This document shows, piece by piece, positions 39,039 through 47,810 of a stretch of 64,000 nucleotides of DNA (position 1 is its first letter; each line of letters starts with the position of its first letter). A program made the position numbers and the translations under genes. This DNA comes from Marinobacterium stanieri (lineage in GTDB: Bacteria; Pseudomonadota; Gammaproteobacteria; Pseudomonadales; Balneatricaceae): contig NZ_FTMN01000004.1 of assembly GCF_900155945.1 (NCBI RefSeq), forward strand, positions 186,001-250,000. Direction: 5' to 3'. The notes beneath the pieces were generated by a model, which saw only the letters and a program-made list of their open reading frames with translations, ran no database searches and was not told the DNA's origin.

Positions 39039-40751
39039 GTGTCTCAAGGTTCTCAACCCCTTACAGGGTTACCCAAACGGCTGGTACACGAGGGTATTTT
39101 TTCAGAAGAAGTCGCTCTAAGCGCCATGCACCAGGCCGCTGAGGCGAAACTGCCCTTCATCCGGTACATTATTTCGCACAGGCTTGTAAGTGCTCAACGC
39201 GCTGCGCAGGCGGCGGCGGATGAGTTCGGTTTGCCACTATTTGACCTTGACGCCATAAATCCCGAGTACATCCCCAAGGGTCTCATATCCGAAGCCCTCA
39301 TGACCAAACATGGCGCCTTGCCTCTCTCTCAGCGTGACAACCGAATTTATATTGCGTTATCAGACCCTACCAATATTCAGGCGCTGGATGAGATCCGTTT
39401 TCACACAGGTACCGCAACTGAAGCTGTACTGGTTGAAGATGACAAGCTTCATCAACTACTCGATTCACAACTTGACGCCTCCGACGCTGCAATGGAGGAA
39501 CTCAGCGACGAGTCCTTGCAGGATATGGACCTGGGAGAGGAGCCGGCTCAAGAAGAGGATGACAGCGAAGCGGATGCCGCAAATGAAACTCCGATTGTAC
39601 GCTTCATCAACAAGGTATTGCTGGATGCCATACGCAAAGGTGCATCGGATATCCACTTCGAGCCATATGAAAAAGCATACCGCGTGCGCTGCCGTATTGA
39701 TGGCATGCTCCAGGAGGTGCACCGCCCACCACTCAACCTTGCATCACGCCTGTCGGCTCGCCTGAAAGTCATGTCGCGCATGGATATTTCCGAGAAGCGC
39801 GTCCCCCAGGATGGTCGTATCAAGCTTAAAGTATCCAGGAAGCGGGCCATCGATTTTCGTGTTAACACCCTGCCCACGCTCTGGGGGGAAAAGATTGTAC
39901 TGCGTATATTGGATCCGGGCAGTGCAAAAATGGGCGTTGAGGCACTCGGTTTTGAGCCTAACCAGAAAAAGGCCTACCTGAAGACACTGGAGCAGCCTCA
40001 GGGCATGGTACTGGTAACGGGCCCTACTGGCTCCGGTAAGACCGTTACCCTGTATACCGGCCTGAATATTCTTAATACAGAAGAGCGCAACATCTCCACG
40101 GCGGAAGACCCGGTCGAGATCAATTTGGAAGGTATCAACCAGGTACAGGTAAGTTCTAAAATTGGCCTCACCTTCGCCGAAGCGCTGCGAGCCTTCCTTC
40201 GTCAGGACCCCGACGTCGTAATGGTGGGTGAGATTCGTGACCTTGAAACTGCCGAGATCGCTATCAAGGCTGCTCAAACAGGCCATATGGTCCTGTCAAC
40301 ACTGCACACCAATAGCGCCCCTGAAACACTGACACGTTTACGCAATATGGGTGTCCCTTCATTCAATATTGCAACCTCTGTCAGCTTGATCATTGCACAA
40401 CGCTTGGGCCGACGCCTGTGCGAGCATTGCAAACAACCTGCTCATGTTCCCGAAGCCTCGCTACTTGAAGAAGGTTTCAAGCCAGAAACCCTTAACTCCC
40501 TTGAGCTCTACGAAGCCAACCCTGAAGGCTGCAAGCATTGCAACCGGGGCTACAAAGGCCGTGTGGGTATCTATGAAATGCTTGAAATGTCGCCGGCTAT
40601 TGCCGAGTGCATTATGGAAAACGGAACATCCATAGATATACTTAAAGTCGCACGCGAGGAGGGATTCATCACACTTCGTGAATCAGGCCTCCTCAAAGTC
40701 GCAGCCGGTGTTACCAGTCTTGAAGAGATGAACAGGGTTATAAAAGTCTGA
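39039..40751 (+). CDS. pilB: Type IV pilus extension ATPase PilB
   Basis: 570 residues from GTG 39039, favoured because AGAGGAG lies five bases upstream and the length fits PilB; ATG 39006 is the alternative. N-terminal MshEN-like domain; Walker A GPTGSGKTVTLY near residue 333; Asp box TAEDPVE; Walker B region DPDVVMVGEIRD; His box TGHMVLSTLHTN; zinc site CEHC and CKHCNRGYKGR. Hexameric cytoplasmic motor for pilus extension. First gene of pilB-pilC-pilD-coaE-yacG on the + strand. Confidence 0.96.
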   Translation: MSQGSQPLTGLPKRLVHEGIFSEEVALSAMHQAAEAKLPFIRYIISHRLVSAQRAAQAAADEFGLPLFDLDAINPEYIPKGLISEALMTKHGALPLSQRDNRIYIALSDPTNIQALDEIRFHTGTATEAVLVEDDKLHQLLDSQLDASDAAMEELSDESLQDMDLGEEPAQEEDDSEADAANETPIVRFINKVLLDAIRKGASDIHFEPYEKAYRVRCRIDGMLQEVHRPPLNLASRLSARLKVMSRMDISEKRVPQDGRIKLKVSRKRAIDFRVNTLPTLWGEKIVLRILDPGSAKMGVEALGFEPNQKKAYLKTLEQPQGMVLVTGPTGSGKTVTLYTGLNILNTEERNISTAEDPVEINLEGINQVQVSSKIGLTFAEALRAFLRQDPDVVMVGEIRDLETAEIAIKAAQTGHMVLSTLHTNSAPETLTRLRNMGVPSFNIATSVSLIIAQRLGRRLCEHCKQPAHVPEASLLEEGFKPETLNSLELYEANPEGCKHCNRGYKGRVGIYEMLEMSPAIAECIMENGTSIDILKVAREEGFITLRESGLLKVAAGVTSLEEMNRVIKV

Positions 40752-40763
40752 CAAGGATAGAAT

Positions 40764-42008
40764 ATGGCAATTTCTGCAGCCAGCAAAAAGCACAAAGAAC
40801 CCGTGAAGTACGGCTTCAACTGGCAGGGCCGCGATAAAAGTGGCAACACCAGTAAAGGGCATATCGAAGCCGAAAACATTGCTGCAGCAAAAACGCTGTT
40901 GCGTCGGCAAGGCATCAACCCGCACCGTATCGCCAAGGAAAGGCAATCGGCTTTCAGTAGCAAAAACAAGCCGATCAAAACAGCGGATATTGCATACTTT
41001 ATTCGACAGCTCGCAACCATGACCAAAGCCGGTGTTCCTTTGCTGCAAGGCTTGGAAATCGTAGGTAACGGGGTGGAAAAGCTGAAGCTCAAGAACATGA
41101 TCAAGGAGATCCGCTCTGAAGTTAACAGCGGTAATACCTTTGCTTCAGCCCTGGCACATCATCCTGAGCACTTTGACATGCTGGTGTGCTCATTGGTCAA
41201 TGCAGGTGAGCAGTCCGGTTCCCTGGAAAACATGTTGGATCGTATTGCTACCTACAAAGAGAAGATGGAGTCTCTGAAGAAAAAGATCAAAAAGGCGATG
41301 ACTTACCCCATAGCAGTACTCGTTGTGGGCGTGATTGTATCAGCTATTCTGCTGGTTAAAGTTGTCCCCCAGTTCGAGTCCATTTTTACAGGGTTTGGCG
41401 CCGATCTACCTGCTTTCACCCAGATGGTGGTGGGTATGTCCGAATTTGCTCAGGAGTATTGGTTCTTTGGCCTGATTGGGGCAGTTGCGGCAATTTTTGC
41501 ATTCAAGAAAGCCATCCAACATTCAGAACGGTTTTCAAATTTCGTTGATCGTGCAGTATTGAGAATTCCTGTATTTGGCCCCATTTTGCACAAAGCGGCT
41601 ATAGCCCGTTTCTCACGCACACTGGCAACGACTTTTGCTGCAGGTGTCCCTTTGGTTGAGGCTCTCGACTCCGCTGCCACTTCATCCGGCAATATTGTGT
41701 ATGAAACAGCCATTCGGCAGATAAAAAACGGCGTCTCTACTGGCCAGTCTCTGCAGAATGCCGTGGTAATGACCGGTGTTTTCCCGGTGATGGCTTCACA
41801 GATGATTGCCATTGGTGAAGAATCCGGTGCACTGGACCATATGCTGGATAAGGTTGCCACTTTTTACGAAGAAGACGTAGACAATGCTGTCGATAACCTT
41901 TCCAGCCTGCTGGAGCCCATGATCATGGTTATTTTGGGTGTGCTTGTGGGTGGACTGGTTATCGCCATGTACCTGCCAATCTTCCAGCTGGGTCAGGTTG
42001 TCGGTTAA
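40764..42008 (+). CDS. pilC: Type IV pilus inner-membrane platform protein PilC
   Basis: 414 residues. Two GspF domains: the first with IRQLATMTKAGVPLLQGLEIV, the second with FSRTLATTFAAGVPLVEALDSAA. Three membrane helices (about residues 185-210, 230-250 and 385-405). It links the PilB motor to pilin assembly. It lies 12 bases after pilB and its stop overlaps the pilD start (TAATG). Confidence 0.96.
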   Translation: MAISAASKKHKEPVKYGFNWQGRDKSGNTSKGHIEAENIAAAKTLLRRQGINPHRIAKERQSAFSSKNKPIKTADIAYFIRQLATMTKAGVPLLQGLEIVGNGVEKLKLKNMIKEIRSEVNSGNTFASALAHHPEHFDMLVCSLVNAGEQSGSLENMLDRIATYKEKMESLKKKIKKAMTYPIAVLVVGVIVSAILLVKVVPQFESIFTGFGADLPAFTQMVVGMSEFAQEYWFFGLIGAVAAIFAFKKAIQHSERFSNFVDRAVLRIPVFGPILHKAAIARFSRTLATTFAAGVPLVEALDSAATSSGNIVYETAIRQIKNGVSTGQSLQNAVVMTGVFPVMASQMIAIGEESGALDHMLDKVATFYEEDVDNAVDNLSSLLEPMIMVILGVLVGGLVIAMYLPIFQLGQVVG

Positions 42009-42865
42009 TGCTTGCACTTCTTCAATCCTCACCGCTTGCAGCGGTGGGGACTGCTTTCCTGTTTTCGATGCTCGTTGGCAGCTTTTTAAATGTTGTCATT
42101 CTACGCGTGCCAATTATGATGCAGCGCGAATGGGATGCCTGTATTCAAGCCGAGAGAGGAGAACAGCCTGATAACAGTCAGGAGCCATTTAACCTGATGA
42201 CCCCTGCATCCAGATGCGGAGAATGCGGTCATCAGATTCGCTGGTATGAAAATATCCCCGTTATCAGCTGGCTCTTTCTACGTGGTCGCTGCAGTAGCTG
42301 TGGTACAGGTATTTCTTTCCGTTACCCCTTTGTGGAGCTGCTGACGGGTGTCAGTTCTGCCTGGCTGGTCTGGCATTTTGGCTTCACGCTGGAAGCAGGC
42401 CTGTTGGTAATGCTGACTTGGGCACTGATTACGCTAACCTTCATTGACCTGGACCATCAGCTGCTGCCGGACTCGATCACCCTCCCGCTAGTGTGGATGG
42501 GCCTTCTGATCAACACTCAGGGCATTTTCACATCCCTTGAAAGTGCGGTGATTGGTGCTGCAGCCGGTTATTTGGTGCTGTGGAGCGTATATTGGCTGTT
42601 CAAGCTGCTCACCGGCAAGGAAGGAATGGGCTATGGCGACTTCAAACTGCTGGCTGCTATTGGTGCCTGGGGGGGCTTTCAGATACTCCCGCTGGTGATT
42701 CTGCTCTCATCCGTGGTAGGGGTTGTGCTGGCCTTTGCACTCATTGCTTTTCGTCGTCATCAGGCGCAGAATCCTCTTCCGTTTGGCCCCTATCTTGCCA
42801 TTGCCGGTTGGATTGCAATGGTGTGGGGTGACTCGATTATTTCCGCGTATCTGGGGAGTTTTTGA
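42008..42865 (+). CDS. pilD: Prepilin peptidase / N-methyltransferase PilD
   Basis: 285 residues. Cytosolic zinc loop CGECGHQIRWYENIPVISW...CSSCG (two CxxC pairs, residues about 72-98). The peptidase aspartates lie in LTFIDLDHQLLPD and GYGDFKLLAAIGAW. Eight hydrophobic segments. It cleaves and N-methylates all prepilins of the locus. Start codon overlaps the pilC stop; its stop overlaps the coaE start (TGATG). Confidence 0.96.
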   Translation: MLALLQSSPLAAVGTAFLFSMLVGSFLNVVILRVPIMMQREWDACIQAERGEQPDNSQEPFNLMTPASRCGECGHQIRWYENIPVISWLFLRGRCSSCGTGISFRYPFVELLTGVSSAWLVWHFGFTLEAGLLVMLTWALITLTFIDLDHQLLPDSITLPLVWMGLLINTQGIFTSLESAVIGAAAGYLVLWSVYWLFKLLTGKEGMGYGDFKLLAAIGAWGGFQILPLVILLSSVVGVVLAFALIAFRRHQAQNPLPFGPYLAIAGWIAMVWGDSIISAYLGSF

Positions 42866-43488
42866 TGCTGGTAGCAGGTCTCACTGGTGGTATTGGTTGC
42901 GGTAAAAGCACCGCATCAGAGTGTTTCATTGCGCTGGGTGTGCCAGTGATCGATGCCGATCAGGTCGCCCGCCAGGTGGTTGAGCCCGGTAGTGAAGCCC
43001 TCGGCAAGATTGCTGCTCACTTTGGTGACCAACTGATTCAGGCTAATGGTACATTGGACCGCCCCGCCCTGCGCCGCATCGTGTTCGATAACGAACGCGA
43101 ACGTAACTGGCTCGAAACCCTGCTGCATCCGCTGATTCGCGACCGTATCCTGGATACGCTTGAGCAACTTGACCAGGATGGACATTCCTATGCCATTCTG
43201 GCATCCCCCCTGTTGTTAGAAACCGATCAGCACTTGCTTATCAGCCGCGTGATTGTAGTGGATGTGCCCGAGTCAACGCAGGTTGAACGCACCATGCAAC
43301 GCGATGGCATGGAAGAAGCGCAGGTTCGGCAGATTCTGGCGGCTCAAATGGACCGGGACGAACGCCTCAAACACGCTGATTTCGTGTTGGATAACAATGG
43401 TTCTCCCGAGCAGCTCAAGCAGGCCGTTGCCGAACTGCACCCCAAACTGAAGCAACTGGCTGATGAAGAGGATGCTGCCGATGACTAA
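42865..43488 (+). CDS. coaE: Dephospho-CoA kinase
   Basis: 207 residues from ATG 42865, which shares bases with the pilD stop. P-loop [12 protein letters not shown] at residues 5-16; [25 protein letters not shown]; and [18 protein letters not shown] in the lid region. Final step of CoA synthesis. The pilD-coaE-yacG order is widely conserved in gammaproteobacteria. Confidence 0.96.
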   Translation: MLVAGLTGGIGCGKSTASECFIALGVPVIDADQVARQVVEPGSEALGKIAAHFGDQLIQANGTLDRPALRRIVFDNERERNWLETLLHPLIRDRILDTLEQLDQDGHSYAILASPLLLETDQHLLISRVIVVDVPESTQVERTMQRDGMEEAQVRQILAAQMDRDERLKHADFVLDNNGSPEQLKQAVAELHPKLKQLADEEDAADD

Positions 43489-43699
43489 GCCACGCATGGT
43501 AAATTGCCCTCAGTGCAATAACCCTTCTCCCTATTCTGAGGCAAACAAATGGCGCCCTTTTTGCTCGGAGCGCTGCCGTTTGATTGATTTGGGTGAGTGG
43601 GCCAGCGAAGGTTATCAGATTGCAGCAGAGCCGAGTCTGGATGATTTCAGTTCAGGCATGATGGCTGAAGAGCAGGGGTTTACGCCTACTCGGCATTGA
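43481..43699 (+). CDS. yacG: DNA gyrase inhibitor YacG, zinc-ribbon protein
   Basis: 72 residues from ATG 43481 ([12 protein letters not shown]), overlapping the end of coaE by eight bases. Zinc ligands CPQC and [21 protein letters not shown], matching the YacG fold. Acidic tail. Known homologues bind GyrB and block gyrase. The upstream in-frame ATGs lie within coaE and are not needed. Confidence 0.94.
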   Translation: MTKPRMVNCPQCNNPSPYSEANKWRPFCSERCRLIDLGEWASEGYQIAAEPSLDDFSSGMMAEEQGFTPTRH

Positions 43700-43722
43700 T
43701 AGGCCTTTGTTCCTGCCCTTGA

Positions 43723-43942
43723 TTCGCTCACAGAGTGAGCTCCCACACTAGGCTTATGCAGTAAGAAGCTACAGTTGCTCGCTTCGCGCACGGAGTGCGC
43801 TCCCACAACAGTGCCACACCCCGCAACTATGAAGTAGTACTCTGCCATAAGCGTTTGAATATACATTGCGGAAGTGCGCTGCCGGAGTGCTTTGTGGGGG
43901 TGCCCTGTGGGATTGCTTTGTGGGAGTGCGCTCCGCGCACGA
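43723..43942. repeat. REP cluster between yacG and phrB
   Basis: The 287-base gap between convergent genes holds three intact REPs: 43723-43747 (core GCTCACAGAGTGAGC), 43783-43807 (core GCGCACGGAGTGCGC) and 43919-43942 (opposite orientation, core GTGCGCTCCGCGCAC). Decayed TGTGGG units lie at 43870-43918. The last two form an inverted REPIN-like pair. No other feature is seen. Confidence 0.85.
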
Positions 43943-43986
43943 GTGATCAATCTGACAGAACCAGCCCTTTCCCAACCAAAGCCACT

Positions 43987-45423
43987 TTACCCCCGATTAT
44001 AATCATCCAAAGCAGCCTTTCTTGCCGCCTTGTAATCAATAATTGGCGCGGGCCGCCCATACCTTTGCCCTGCTCCCGGCTTATGACGCTCTTTCGGCTC
44101 CAGCTGACGCAGTTCAGGCAACCATTCGGCGATAAATTCCCCGTTCGGGTCGAACTTTTCACTCTGCAGTTGCGGATTGAAGATACGGAAGTAAGGGGCT
44201 GCATCGGCTCCAACTGAGGCACTCCAGGCCCAACCGCCAAGGTTGGAAGCAAAGTCGCCATCAATGAGTTTGGACATGAAATAGGCTTCCCCTTCACGCC
44301 AGTCAATGCGCAGCAGTTTGGTGAGGAAGCTGGCTACAATCATACGCAGTCGGTTGTGCATCCAGCCGGTTTCATTCAGCTGCTTCATGGCTGCATCGAC
44401 GATAGGAAAGCCGGTTTCGCCTGTTTTCCAGGCCTCCAGGTGATGCTGGTTATCCAGCCAGCTGATGCGCTCTGCCACTTCCGGCCGGAAAGGCTCGTAA
44501 CGGCTTTGCCCCGGAAAGCTGACCAGCAGGTGGCGGTAGAACTCACGCCAAACAAGTTCATTCAACCAGGTGCTGCTCTGCCAGGATTCATCCTGATATG
44601 TCGCTTTCAGTGCTGCCAGGCACTGGCGTGCTGACAGGGAACCGATGGTGAGCGCAGGCGAAAGGCCAGATGTACCGTGCCGTGAGGGGAAGTCTCTCAG
44701 GCGCTGGTAGTCTGGCTCCTGTTCATGGATAAACCTGTTCAGGTGCTCCAGAAGGCTGGTGTCATCGACTGGGTAGGTGAAGTGCTTGTTGGCTGATCCT
44801 AGTTGCAGGCTCAGGGATTTTTCGCGCGCGGAGCGCGCTCCCACAAACTCTCCCACAACTTCTTCTTGCGGGAGGCCAGTCTCTGGCCGAACAGCTTTAT
44901 CTGCAAACGGAGATGGCAAAGGCTCATGATCCATCTGCAACAGGCGCTTCATCCATGCCTTGCTGAAGGGGGTAAATACCTTGAACGGCGTACCGCCACC
45001 GGTTAAGACTTGGCCGGGCGATACGACCAGGTCACCGTGATACCCCAGAGCCTCGATACCCACGGCATTCAGTGCCTGACAGACTGCACGATCACGTTTT
45101 TGCTCGTTGAGTGGGTACTCATAGTTAAAGCGCAGCGCACTGACACTCAGCTCTCGTGCAAGCTCCAATAGCGCATTCGGGCAGTCAGAAAAGCGATCAA
45201 GATCCAGTCGCTTAAGTTCGACGCCATCCTGGTTAAGCTGGGTTTCCAGCCAGTCCAGGCGTGCATGCCAGTGTGCGATACGTGCTTCGGATTCGTTATG
45301 CTCAGCCCACTGGCCCGGTGTCATACACACTACAGCGGTAACAGGTTCTCCAGTGGCACAGGCGTGATAAAGCGCCGGATTATCAATCAGGCGCAGGTCG
45401 TTGCGAAACCAGACCAGTTGCAT
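43987..45423 (-). CDS. phrB: Deoxyribodipyrimidine photolyase
   Basis: 478 residues. N-terminal antenna-binding domain (MQLVWFRNDLRLIDNPAL), FAD-binding helical domain with WLNELVWREFYRHLL, ETGFPIVDAAMKQLNETGWMHNRLRM and GDFASNLGGWAWSASVGADAAPYFRIFNP. This is class I CPD photolyase: light-driven repair of UV dimers. A REP is inserted in frame at residues about 193-201 (VGARSARE), at the linker between the two domains. Last gene of the rpoE-chrR-DUF523 operon (stop/start abut at 45423/45424), as expected for a singlet-oxygen sigma regulon. Confidence 0.95.
   Translation of the reverse strand: MQLVWFRNDLRLIDNPALYHACATGEPVTAVVCMTPGQWAEHNESEARIAHWHARLDWLETQLNQDGVELKRLDLDRFSDCPNALLELARELSVSALRFNYEYPLNEQKRDRAVCQALNAVGIEALGYHGDLVVSPGQVLTGGGTPFKVFTPFSKAWMKRLLQMDHEPLPSPFADKAVRPETGLPQEEVVGEFVGARSAREKSLSLQLGSANKHFTYPVDDTSLLEHLNRFIHEQEPDYQRLRDFPSRHGTSGLSPALTIGSLSARQCLAALKATYQDESWQSSTWLNELVWREFYRHLLVSFPGQSRYEPFRPEVAERISWLDNQHHLEAWKTGETGFPIVDAAMKQLNETGWMHNRLRMIVASFLTKLLRIDWREGEAYFMSKLIDGDFASNLGGWAWSASVGADAAPYFRIFNPQLQSEKFDPNGEFIAEWLPELRQLEPKERHKPGAGQRYGRPAPIIDYKAARKAALDDYNRG
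44821..44845. repeat. REP inside phrB
   Basis: Intact REP (core GCGCGCGGAGCGCGC on the + strand), translated on the minus strand as VGARSARE. A decayed CTCCCACAA unit follows at 44850-44858. Confidence 0.85.
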
Positions 45424-46389
45424 TCAGATGTAGTTCCTCAGGCCCAATTCATACGGGTGCGGGTTCAGGTAGGTCTGTGAGCGGATGTAGTCAGACCCAT
45501 GTCGTTTCACGTAGTGCTTGAGCAGTGTCAGGGGTACAACGAGGTGTACCTGCTCCAGACGATACTGTTCGATAGCGTCGATCATTTCCTGCTTGATATC
45601 GCTATCGATCTCTTTTTTCAGGTAGCCGAGCATGTGCAGCAGCACATTGGTGTGGGTTTTACGGGTCGCCTTGTGCGCCATATGGTGCATGAAGCGCTCA
45701 ATGTAGTGCTGTTTGACTTCATCGAGTGGCTTGTCATGAGCATCAGCCAGATAACGCCCCAGCTCACGGTAGCCCTCATAATGGTGTGCCATCAGCAGGT
45801 ATTTCTGTCGGCTATGGAACTGCAAAATATCGTGGTAGCTGGCATCCTGCTCGACCGATGTTTTCCAGTCATCGTAGGCAAACACCCTGGCGATGAAGTT
45901 TTCGCGCAGGACAGCATCGTTCATGCGCGCTTCTTCTTCCAGCGGCAGCACCGGGTTAGCTTCTCGCAAGGCGCGTACAAACACACCCTGATCTGCATGG
46001 TGCGGAATGCCATTAGGATGGTAAACCTTGACCCGCTCCATACCGCAGCTGGGTGATCCTTTCATCAGGATGAACCCGCGAAGATGTTCATGCTTGCGTG
46101 CGAAGTCAGTGCCCACTCGCAGCAGATCGTCTGTCACATCAAGCTCAGGCGTTTTGGTTCCCCGGGCTTCCGGATGTTCACCTTCAAGGCCAACCAGCCG
46201 AATCGGATCGCGTGGAATGCCCAGGCCAATCGCCACTTCAGGGCAGAAGGTCTCGAAACTGAAGCAGTCATCCAACACGCCCAGGCAGTAGCGGGAGCGT
46301 TTGTGACCACCGTTGTAACGCACCTGTTGACCAGTCAGGCAGGCACTGATGCCAACCGGGATTTTCTGTGCGGGCAAGGTCGATTCCAT
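45424..46389 (-). CDS. DUF523 plus DUF1722 (YbgA-type) protein
   Basis: 321 residues. The N-terminal DUF523 domain shows PVGISACLTGQQVRYNGGHKR, FCPEVAIGLGIPR and GFILMKGSPSCGMERVKVY with conserved Cys. The C-terminal DUF1722 domain starts at about residue 200 (YLLMAHHYEGYRELG). Fusions of this kind often lie next to photolyase genes, as here. Possible role in tRNA thiolation-like chemistry or photorepair is unproven. It lies between chrR and phrB with nine and zero bases of spacing, so it belongs to the sigma factor operon. Confidence 0.9.
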   Translation of the reverse strand: MESTLPAQKIPVGISACLTGQQVRYNGGHKRSRYCLGVLDDCFSFETFCPEVAIGLGIPRDPIRLVGLEGEHPEARGTKTPELDVTDDLLRVGTDFARKHEHLRGFILMKGSPSCGMERVKVYHPNGIPHHADQGVFVRALREANPVLPLEEEARMNDAVLRENFIARVFAYDDWKTSVEQDASYHDILQFHSRQKYLLMAHHYEGYRELGRYLADAHDKPLDEVKQHYIERFMHHMAHKATRKTHTNVLLHMLGYLKKEIDSDIKQEMIDAIEQYRLEQVHLVVPLTLLKHYVKRHGSDYIRSQTYLNPHPYELGLRNYI

Positions 46390-46398
46390 ACGATATCC

Positions 46399-47052
46399 TT
46401 ACAAACCGATAAACGGCTGAACCAGACGACCAAAGAGGCCGGTGAATTTGAGCGGCGCATCGGTAGCGATGAGGCAGATACAGTCTTCGTCTGTATCGAC
46501 CAGAGGCTGATGTTCCATCTCGCCATCCAGATCGGCTACATCACCACGGCAAAAGCGCCCGACTTCATCATTATAGGAGCCACTCAGAATAAGGGTGAGT
46601 TCATTGCCTGTATGGGTATGGTGAGGAACAGAGACCCCGGGCGAGATGCGCAACAACCGGGTTGCTCCCGGCCCATCAAGATCAAGGTCTACCTGACGCA
46701 CACCGTAACCGATACGTTTCCAGGGCAACTCATCGATATCACAACCGACCAGCTCCGCCAGCGGTGCCGGCAACTGACCTGCTGACGCAGATGGTCTGGA
46801 TACGGGCTTTGCCAGCTCCTGTTCAGGCTCATCGAGGCGTGCCAGCAAATCATTCAATGCACCCTCACCAAGCGATACCGGCTCAATATCGTCGAGCAGG
46901 ACACCACCTACGGCATTGGTTGCATCTACACGTTCACGACAATGCTCGCACCAGTGCAAATGGCAGGCAACCAGCAGTGCCATGCCCTGTGGCAGGCTGC
47001 CGGCTGAGTAGGCCATCAGGGTTGCGTCGTCAAAGTGATGGCTTATATTCAC
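46399..47052 (-). CDS. chrR: Zinc-cupin anti-sigma factor ChrR
   Basis: 217 residues. The N-terminal anti-sigma domain has the zinc ligands His6, His31, Cys35 and Cys38 (ACHLHWCEHC), at the same numbers as in Rhodobacter sphaeroides ChrR. The C-terminal cupin-like domain has His145, His147, Glu151 and His181, the same spacing as the four cupin ligands of that protein. It holds the ECF sigma inactive until singlet oxygen or organic peroxide triggers its loss. Its start overlaps the rpoE stop by four bases. Confidence 0.95.
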   Translation of the reverse strand: MNISHHFDDATLMAYSAGSLPQGMALLVACHLHWCEHCRERVDATNAVGGVLLDDIEPVSLGEGALNDLLARLDEPEQELAKPVSRPSASAGQLPAPLAELVGCDIDELPWKRIGYGVRQVDLDLDGPGATRLLRISPGVSVPHHTHTGNELTLILSGSYNDEVGRFCRGDVADLDGEMEHQPLVDTDEDCICLIATDAPLKFTGLFGRLVQPFIGL

Positions 47053-47639
47053 GCGTCTTCTCCCCAGTGAGCTTTAAGCTTACTGAATGCCAATCTGAGT
47101 CTTGATTTAACACTGCCAAGCGGAATGCCAAGTTGTTCGGCAATCTCGGAATGGCTTTTGCCTTCGTAGTAGGACAGATGCAGAACCTGTGCCTGGCCTT
47201 CTGGAAGGGTCGCAATCGCCTCCTGCATACGGTCTTCTATCACCGAATGCTCACCCATATCGCGATGATCCGGATCGGGTTCCTCTTCCGGCAGCTCATA
47301 GAACTGCACCTTGTCACGGCGCATACGGTCAATGCTCTGGTTACGCGCCAGGGTGAAAATCCAGGTACTGGCGCTCGCCTTACTGCGGTTGAACAGGTGT
47401 GCCTTACGCCACACCAGTAGCATGGCCTCCTGCATCACCTCTTCAGCGGTGGCATCTACCATGCCCAGCCTCAACAGGTACGCTTTTACGCGAGGTGCGA
47501 AATAACCAAACAGCCTGGCGAACTCGGTTTTATCCCGTGTCTCAGCAAGACGGGTCAGACAGGCGCTCCATTCGTCACGCACCTGTTTTCTCCTCTCTTC
47601 TGATGTCATGCTTTGCGGGGTGATAGCGGCAGCATTCAC
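47049..47639 (-). CDS. rpoE: ECF sigma factor of the RpoE-ChrR (ECF11-like) type
   Basis: About 196 residues from GTG 47637-47639, chosen because GGAGGAGG lies just upstream and it leaves a leader behind the promoter at 47679-47706; ATG 47669 would start almost at the transcript end. Sigma2 region: FGYFAPRVKAYLLRLG and ASASTWIFTLARNQSIDRMRRD. Sigma4 region: LPEGQAQVLHLSYYEGKSHSEIAEQLGIPLGSVKSRLRLAF, read in parts. Cotranscribed with chrR, DUF523 and phrB. Likely controls photooxidative-stress genes on both sides. Confidence 0.95.
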   Translation of the reverse strand: MNAAAITPQSMTSEERRKQVRDEWSACLTRLAETRDKTEFARLFGYFAPRVKAYLLRLGMVDATAEEVMQEAMLLVWRKAHLFNRSKASASTWIFTLARNQSIDRMRRDKVQFYELPEEEPDPDHRDMGEHSVIEDRMQEAIATLPEGQAQVLHLSYYEGKSHSEIAEQLGIPLGSVKSRLRLAFSKLKAHWGEDA

Positions 47640-47678
47640 ATCGCCTCCTCCGGCATCGTCTTTCTGCATCTACCCTCC

Positions 47679-47706
47679 ATACGCATCATTGTTGGCCACT
47701 GGATCA
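47679..47706 (-). promoter_or_regulatory. Candidate ECF promoter for rpoE-chrR operon
   Basis: The minus strand has TGATCC (47701-47706), 17 bases, then CGTAT (47679-47683). This resembles the promoter type of ChrR-linked ECF sigma factors. It lies 40 bases upstream of the GTG chosen for rpoE, consistent with autoregulation. Confidence 0.7.
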
Positions 47707-47750
47707 TTCAGATTACATTTATCCTGACCGTATTGGATACACTCTGTCGA

Positions 47751-47778
47751 TGATCTGTATTCGCCTTTCCCTGCGTAA
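47751..47778 (+). promoter_or_regulatory. Candidate ECF promoter for the FAD-protein/cfa operon
   Basis: TGATCT (47751-47756), 17 bases, then CGTAA (47774-47778) on the + strand, 33 bases before the ATG at 47811. Same motif and same spacing as the divergent rpoE promoter 45 bases away. Confidence 0.7.
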
Positions 47779-47810
47779 GGCTCGCAAAAGGACATGACGA
47801 GCGACCCAGC

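Noticed and set aside
47640-47669. ATG at 47669 as the rpoE start
   Set aside because: It lies about 10 bases from the candidate -10 element, leaving almost no leader, and has no ribosome site. GTG 47639 follows GGAGGAGG.
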